From assembly GCF_020026925.1 (NCBI RefSeq), contig NZ_JAIQDW010000003.1, positions 248,001-312,000 of the forward strand: a stretch of 64,000 bases of DNA, read 5' to 3'. This document shows positions 60,283 to 64,000 of the stretch, piece after piece (the first letter of the stretch is position 1; the number at the start of each line of letters is the position of its first letter). The position numbers and the translations under genes are program-made. Origin of the DNA: Flavobacterium hibisci (GTDB lineage Bacteria > Bacteroidota > Bacteroidia > Flavobacteriales > Flavobacteriaceae). The notes beneath the pieces are model-generated. The model was not told where the DNA came from, did not search any database, and was given only the letters and a program-made list of their open reading frames with translations.

Positions 60283-62574
60283 ATGAATAAAGAGACAAAA
60301 AGAAGAGAAGCATTATTATATCATGCAGAGCCAACTCCAGGTAAAATTCAGGTAGTTCCAACTAAAAAATATGCAACTCAGAGAGACTTGTCTCTGGCTT
60401 ATTCGCCGGGAGTTGCAGAACCATGTTTAGAAATCGCAGCAAATCCTGAAGATGTTTATAAATACACAGCAAAAGGAAATTTAGTAGCTGTAATTTCAAA
60501 CGGGACAGCCGTTTTAGGTTTGGGGGATATAGGTCCTGAAGCAGGAAAACCGGTAATGGAAGGAAAAGGTTTGCTTTTTAAAATTTTCTCTGATATTGAT
60601 GTTTTCGATATTGAAATCGGAACAAAAGATGTTGAAGAATTTATTCAGACTGTAAAGAATATTGCCCCAACTTTTGGAGGAATCAATCTAGAAGATATAA
60701 AAGCCCCTGAATCTTTCGAAATAGAAAGAAGGCTGATCGAGGAGTTAGATATTCCGGTAATGCACGACGATCAGCATGGAACCGCTATTATTTCTTCGGC
60801 TGCCTTAATTAATGCACTTGAACTGGCAGGAAAAAAAGCTGAAGATATAAAAGTTGTAGTTTCAGGAGCCGGATCTGCTGCTATAGCCTGTACGGATTTA
60901 TATGTTTTGCTTGGTGTAAAAGTTGAGAATGTTTTAATGTTCAACAGTAAAGGACTTTTAACAAAAGATAATCCTTCGCTTTCAGAGTTGCAGTTGAAAT
61001 ATGCTGTAGATGGTGATAAAATTGATTTGGCGGATGCTGTAAAAGATGCTGATGTTTTCATAGGACTATCTTCAGGAAATATTCTGTCACCTGAAATGCT
61101 GCTTTCAATGGCCGAAAGTCCAATTGTTTTTGCGATGGCAAATCCAAATCCTGAAATTGATTATAATTTAGCTGTCGAAACCCGCAAGGATGTAATTATG
61201 GCTACGGGCCGTTCAGATTTTCCTAATCAGGTCAATAATGTTTTAGGTTTCCCTTATATTTTTAGAGGAGCTTTGGATGTTAGGGCAACAAAAATTAATG
61301 AAGCTATGAAGATGGCAGCCGTAAAAGCACTGGCTTCATTAGCAAAACAATCTGTACCGGAACAGGTTAACGTGGCTTACGGTGCAACAAAATTAGGTTT
61401 TGGCCGTGAATATATTATTCCGAAGCCATTTGATCCAAGATTGATTGCCGTAGTTGCGCCTGCTGTTGCGAAAGCAGCTATAGAATCAGGCGTTGCCAAA
61501 AATCCGATTACAGACTGGGCAGCTTATGAAGAAAAGCTTTTGGAACGTTTGGGCAATGATAATAAGATGGTCCGTTTGATTACAAACCGTGCAAAAATGG
61601 ATCCAAAACGAGTGGTTTTTGCTGAGGCAGAACATTTGAATGTTTTAAAAGCTGCTCAGATTGTTTACGAAGAAGGTATTGGCTTTCCGATTCTATTAGG
61701 GAATAAAGAAATCATTTTAGAACTTAAAAAGGAATTAGGTTTTGATGCCGATGTTGAAATAATCGATCCTAAGACAAGTGAAGAAGAAGCAAGGCGCAAC
61801 AGATTTGCAACTTCATATTGGGAGACAAGAGAAAGGAGAGGGGTTTCTTTGCTGGATGCTCAGCGATTTATGCGCGAAAGAAATTATTTTGCAGCAATGT
61901 TGGTTAACGAAGGCGAAGCAGACGGTTTGGTTACAGGATATTCAAGAAGTTATCCAAGTGTTGTAAAACCAATGATGCAGTTAATTGAAAAAGCACAAGG
62001 TGCATCTCTTGTTGCTACTACAAACATGATGCTTACAGCACGTGGCCCAATGTTTTTGGCTGATACAGCAATAAACATTAATCCATCTGCGGATGATTTG
62101 GTTAATATTGCGATTATGACTGCTAAAACGGCTAAAATGTTTGGTATTGAGCCTGTTATTGCAATGGTCTCTTATTCAAATTTTGGATCATCGACTCATC
62201 AAAATGCTTCAAAAGTAAGGGAAGCTGTTGCATATTTACATAAAAATCATCCAGATATGATTGTTGATGGCGAAATTCAGGCCGATTTTGCTTTGAATCC
62301 AGAAATGCTTGAGGAGAAATTTCAATTTTCTAAATTGGCAGGAAAGAAAGTAAACACACTCGTATTTCCTAACTTAGAGGCAGCAAATATTACTTACAAA
62401 CTATTAAAAGAGTTGTATAAAGTAAATTCTATCGGACCAATCATGATGGGAATGGGAAAACCGGTTCATATTTTTCAACTAGGTGCCAGTGTTGAAGAGA
62501 TGGTAAATATGGCAGCAATTGCAGTTATTGATGCTCAGGGAAAAGAATTGAAGAAAATCAAACTAGCGAAATAA
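60283..62574 (+). CDS. maeB: NADP-dependent malic enzyme with C-terminal phosphotransacetylase-like domain
   Basis: A 763-residue MaeB-type fusion. Residues 1-425 are the malic enzyme, decarboxylating malate to pyruvate: [38 protein letters not shown] and the NAD(P) loop [12 protein letters not shown]. Residues 430-760 are a phosphotransacetylase-like domain ([41 protein letters not shown]), thought to be regulatory (acetyl-CoA sensing) rather than catalytic in related enzymes. Length is normal for the fusion. Confidence 0.96.
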   Translation: MNKETKRREALLYHAEPTPGKIQVVPTKKYATQRDLSLAYSPGVAEPCLEIAANPEDVYKYTAKGNLVAVISNGTAVLGLGDIGPEAGKPVMEGKGLLFKIFSDIDVFDIEIGTKDVEEFIQTVKNIAPTFGGINLEDIKAPESFEIERRLIEELDIPVMHDDQHGTAIISSAALINALELAGKKAEDIKVVVSGAGSAAIACTDLYVLLGVKVENVLMFNSKGLLTKDNPSLSELQLKYAVDGDKIDLADAVKDADVFIGLSSGNILSPEMLLSMAESPIVFAMANPNPEIDYNLAVETRKDVIMATGRSDFPNQVNNVLGFPYIFRGALDVRATKINEAMKMAAVKALASLAKQSVPEQVNVAYGATKLGFGREYIIPKPFDPRLIAVVAPAVAKAAIESGVAKNPITDWAAYEEKLLERLGNDNKMVRLITNRAKMDPKRVVFAEAEHLNVLKAAQIVYEEGIGFPILLGNKEIILELKKELGFDADVEIIDPKTSEEEARRNRFATSYWETRERRGVSLLDAQRFMRERNYFAAMLVNEGEADGLVTGYSRSYPSVVKPMMQLIEKAQGASLVATTNMMLTARGPMFLADTAININPSADDLVNIAIMTAKTAKMFGIEPVIAMVSYSNFGSSTHQNASKVREAVAYLHKNHPDMIVDGEIQADFALNPEMLEEKFQFSKLAGKKVNTLVFPNLEAANITYKLLKELYKVNSIGPIMMGMGKPVHIFQLGASVEEMVNMAAIAVIDAQGKELKKIKLAK

Positions 62575-62588
62575 GAGGGTTTATACGG

Positions 62589-62620
62589 TTGTTAATGTTG
62601 TCTTAAATTTAGTATATTTG
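62589..62620 (+). promoter_or_regulatory. Promoter of ruvA (and perhaps sprA)
   Basis: TTG (62589-62591), a 21-base spacer and TATATTTG (62613-62620). The ruvA start is 17 bases after the box. Confidence 0.65.
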
Positions 62621-62637
62621 ACCCCACAAATAATATT

Positions 62638-63219
62638 ATGATAGCACATTTGCAGGGTAAATTGGTGGAGAAAAATCTAACAGAGGTAATTATTGATTGT
62701 GCAGGGGTTGGGTATCAGGTTAATATCTCCCTGCATACTTTTTCATTACTTCCAAATACTGATTTTATAAAATTATATACGCATCTTCTAATCAAAGAAG
62801 ATGCGCATACTTTATATGGTTTTGTAGAAAAGTCTGAAAGAGAAATATTTAGAATGCTTATATCTGTTTCCGGAATTGGGGCTAATATTGCCAGGACGAT
62901 GCTTTCATCTATAGATCCAAAGCAAATTATCAATGCAATTGCTTCAGGAGATGTTGGTGTTATTCAGTCTATTAAGGGCATTGGTAATAAAACTGCTCAA
63001 AGAGTGATATTGGATTTGAAAGAAAAAGTCTTAAAATTATATGATTTGGATGAAGTTTCTGTTGTTCAAAACAATACAAACCGAGATGAAGCGTTATCTG
63101 CTTTAGAAGTTTTAGGTTTTGTTAGAAAGACATCTGAAAAAGTTGTTGAGAAAATTGTAAAAGAAGATCCGGACGCTACTGTAGAAACCATTATCAAAAA
63201 AGCTTTAAAAGCTTTATAA
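62638..63219 (+). CDS. ruvA: Holliday junction branch migration protein RuvA
   Basis: A 193-residue junction-binding protein: OB-fold (MIAHLQGKLVEKN; VGYQVNIS), HhH motifs (LISVSGIGANIARTML; IQSIKGIGNKTAQRVILDL) and a C-terminal RuvB-binding domain (DEALSALEVLGF). It ends 25 bases before sprA. Confidence 0.97.
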   Translation: MIAHLQGKLVEKNLTEVIIDCAGVGYQVNISLHTFSLLPNTDFIKLYTHLLIKEDAHTLYGFVEKSEREIFRMLISVSGIGANIARTMLSSIDPKQIINAIASGDVGVIQSIKGIGNKTAQRVILDLKEKVLKLYDLDEVSVVQNNTNRDEALSALEVLGFVRKTSEKVVEKIVKEDPDATVETIIKKALKAL

Positions 63220-63244
63220 ATTACTATTAAGACACTTGAATTGT

Positions 63245-64000
63245 ATGCGTAAAATTTTACTTTTTTTACTGGTTTTATTTTGTGGCAATGCTCTGCATGC
63301 ACAGGTAAATCCAACAATTCAGGATACTACTAAAACAGGATTTTCTGTTGGAAAACTAGAATTAGAAAATCCCCCAAGCGTACTTTCCGGGTACAAATAC
63401 GATCCTGTCACAGACCGTTATATTTATACGAGTTCTGTTGACGGTTTTTCTATTGATTATCCACTGGTTTTAACCCCAAAACAATACGAAGATTTACTGC
63501 TTAAGGAATCCAGAAGAAATTATTTCAGGCAAAAAATGATCGCTGTTGACGGGAAAAAAGCAGGTAGTGAAAACGCAAAAAAAGATTTATTGCCAAGATA
63601 TTATATTAATTCGAGCCTTTTTGAATCTATTTTTGGAAGTAATACAATTGATGTAAAGCCCACAGGATCAGTTGAGATGGACTTGGGATTACGATATAGC
63701 AAACAGGATAATCCTTCATTTTCGCCAAGAAACAGATCAAGTCTTACTTTTGATTTTGACCAAAGAATAAGTATGAGCTTAATGGGTAAGGTAGGTACCA
63801 GATTAGAAGTAAATGCCAATTATGATACCCAATCTACATTTGCTTTTCAAAATCTTTTCAAACTGGCTTATACTCCAACAGAGGATGATATTATTCAGAA
63901 AGTAGAAGTAGGTAATGTGAGTATGCCTTTAAATAGTACTTTAATTCGTGGGGCACAGAGTTTGTTTGGTGTTAAGACACAGCTTCAATTTGGGAAAACA
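63245..64000 (+). CDS. sprA: Cell-surface protein SprA (type 9 secretion translocon), 3'-truncated by window edge
   Basis: The frame is open from the ATG at 63245 to the window end (252 residues). A signal peptide (ILLFLLVLFCGNALHAQ) is followed by the SprA N-terminal region: SGYKYDPVTDRYIYTSSVDG, SRRNYFRQKM, LLPRYYINSSLFESIFG and the start of barrel strands (GSVEMDLGLRYSKQ; RISMSLMGKVGTRLEVNANYD). SprA is the very large outer-membrane barrel of the type 9 secretion system, needed for gliding. Full-length homologues have over 2,000 residues. The ruvA neighbourhood supports the call. Confidence 0.9.
   Translation, partial: MRKILLFLLVLFCGNALHAQVNPTIQDTTKTGFSVGKLELENPPSVLSGYKYDPVTDRYIYTSSVDGFSIDYPLVLTPKQYEDLLLKESRRNYFRQKMIAVDGKKAGSENAKKDLLPRYYINSSLFESIFGSNTIDVKPTGSVEMDLGLRYSKQDNPSFSPRNRSSLTFDFDQRISMSLMGKVGTRLEVNANYDTQSTFAFQNLFKLAYTPTEDDIIQKVEVGNVSMPLNSTLIRGAQSLFGVKTQLQFGKT

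Overview
The window is a low-GC chromosomal segment from a member of the Bacteroidota, almost certainly a Flavobacterium. Evidence: promoters of the Bacteroidota type (TTTG, about 17-21 bp, then TAnnTTTG) with few Shine-Dalgarno sequences; the alternative complex III cluster followed by cytochrome oxidase genes; the ruvA-sprA junction of gliding, type 9 secreting flavobacteria; a bacterial GGGP synthase; and families largely typical of Bacteroidota (DUF3127, DUF4301, WG repeats). No rRNA, tRNA, prophage, insertion sequence or CRISPR array was seen.

Layout. 1-1436: 3' part of murF and a YjbR-like gene. 1441-4095 (minus): an alkylation-repair group (AlkB, a free Ada zinc domain, a PF09859 oxygenase, and an AraC/methyltransferase Ada), with a different hairpin repeat in each of three gaps. 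4336-7302 (minus): WG-repeat protein, small Cys-rich protein and ahcY, the last flanked by two related palindromic elements. 7592-9678: Sfp-type transferase, then a Crp/Fnr regulator, a small membrane protein and a group III globin, with an FNR-like palindrome placed as a class II activator site. 9773-13626 (plus): overlapping operon of GGGP synthase, PnuC, a ribosylnicotinamide-kinase/DUF4301 fusion and ArfB. 13765-16084: TPP riboswitch and TonB receptor. 16139-21870: a Rieske-like lipoprotein without its histidine ligands, greA-hinT, a histidine kinase, flavin reductase, DUF3127, aat and a MOSC protein.

21867-29378 (minus) is a complete TPP-riboswitch thiamine operon, transcribed thiS-thiC-tenI-thiD-thiE-thiG-[GxxExxY cassette]-thiH-thiF. 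Then come tag, two lipoproteins, a queuosine-precursor transporter and an M3 peptidase. 34440-37332 (minus) holds rplM-rpsI-rpsB-tsf. A LacI-type regulator and rimP-nusA-infB follow. 43910-56033 holds a SPOR protein and the respiratory cluster actA-F plus ctaC-ctaD, whose products pass electrons from menaquinol through multihaem cytochromes to oxygen. The end carries ruvB, a P450, queG, a CBS protein, maeB, ruvA and the 5' part of sprA.

The most notable signals are non-coding. greA and rimP-nusA-infB, both encoding RNA polymerase elongation factors, each carry an intrinsic-terminator-like hairpin between promoter and start codon. The GxxExxY nuclease-like gene in the thiamine operon sits inside a perfect 13-bp inverted repeat whose CTCGCA...TGCGAG ends match those of two small hairpin repeats elsewhere. 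Among proteins, the Rieske lipoprotein without histidines, the zinc-less ThiF, the split Ada system and the kinase/DUF4301 fusion merit checking.
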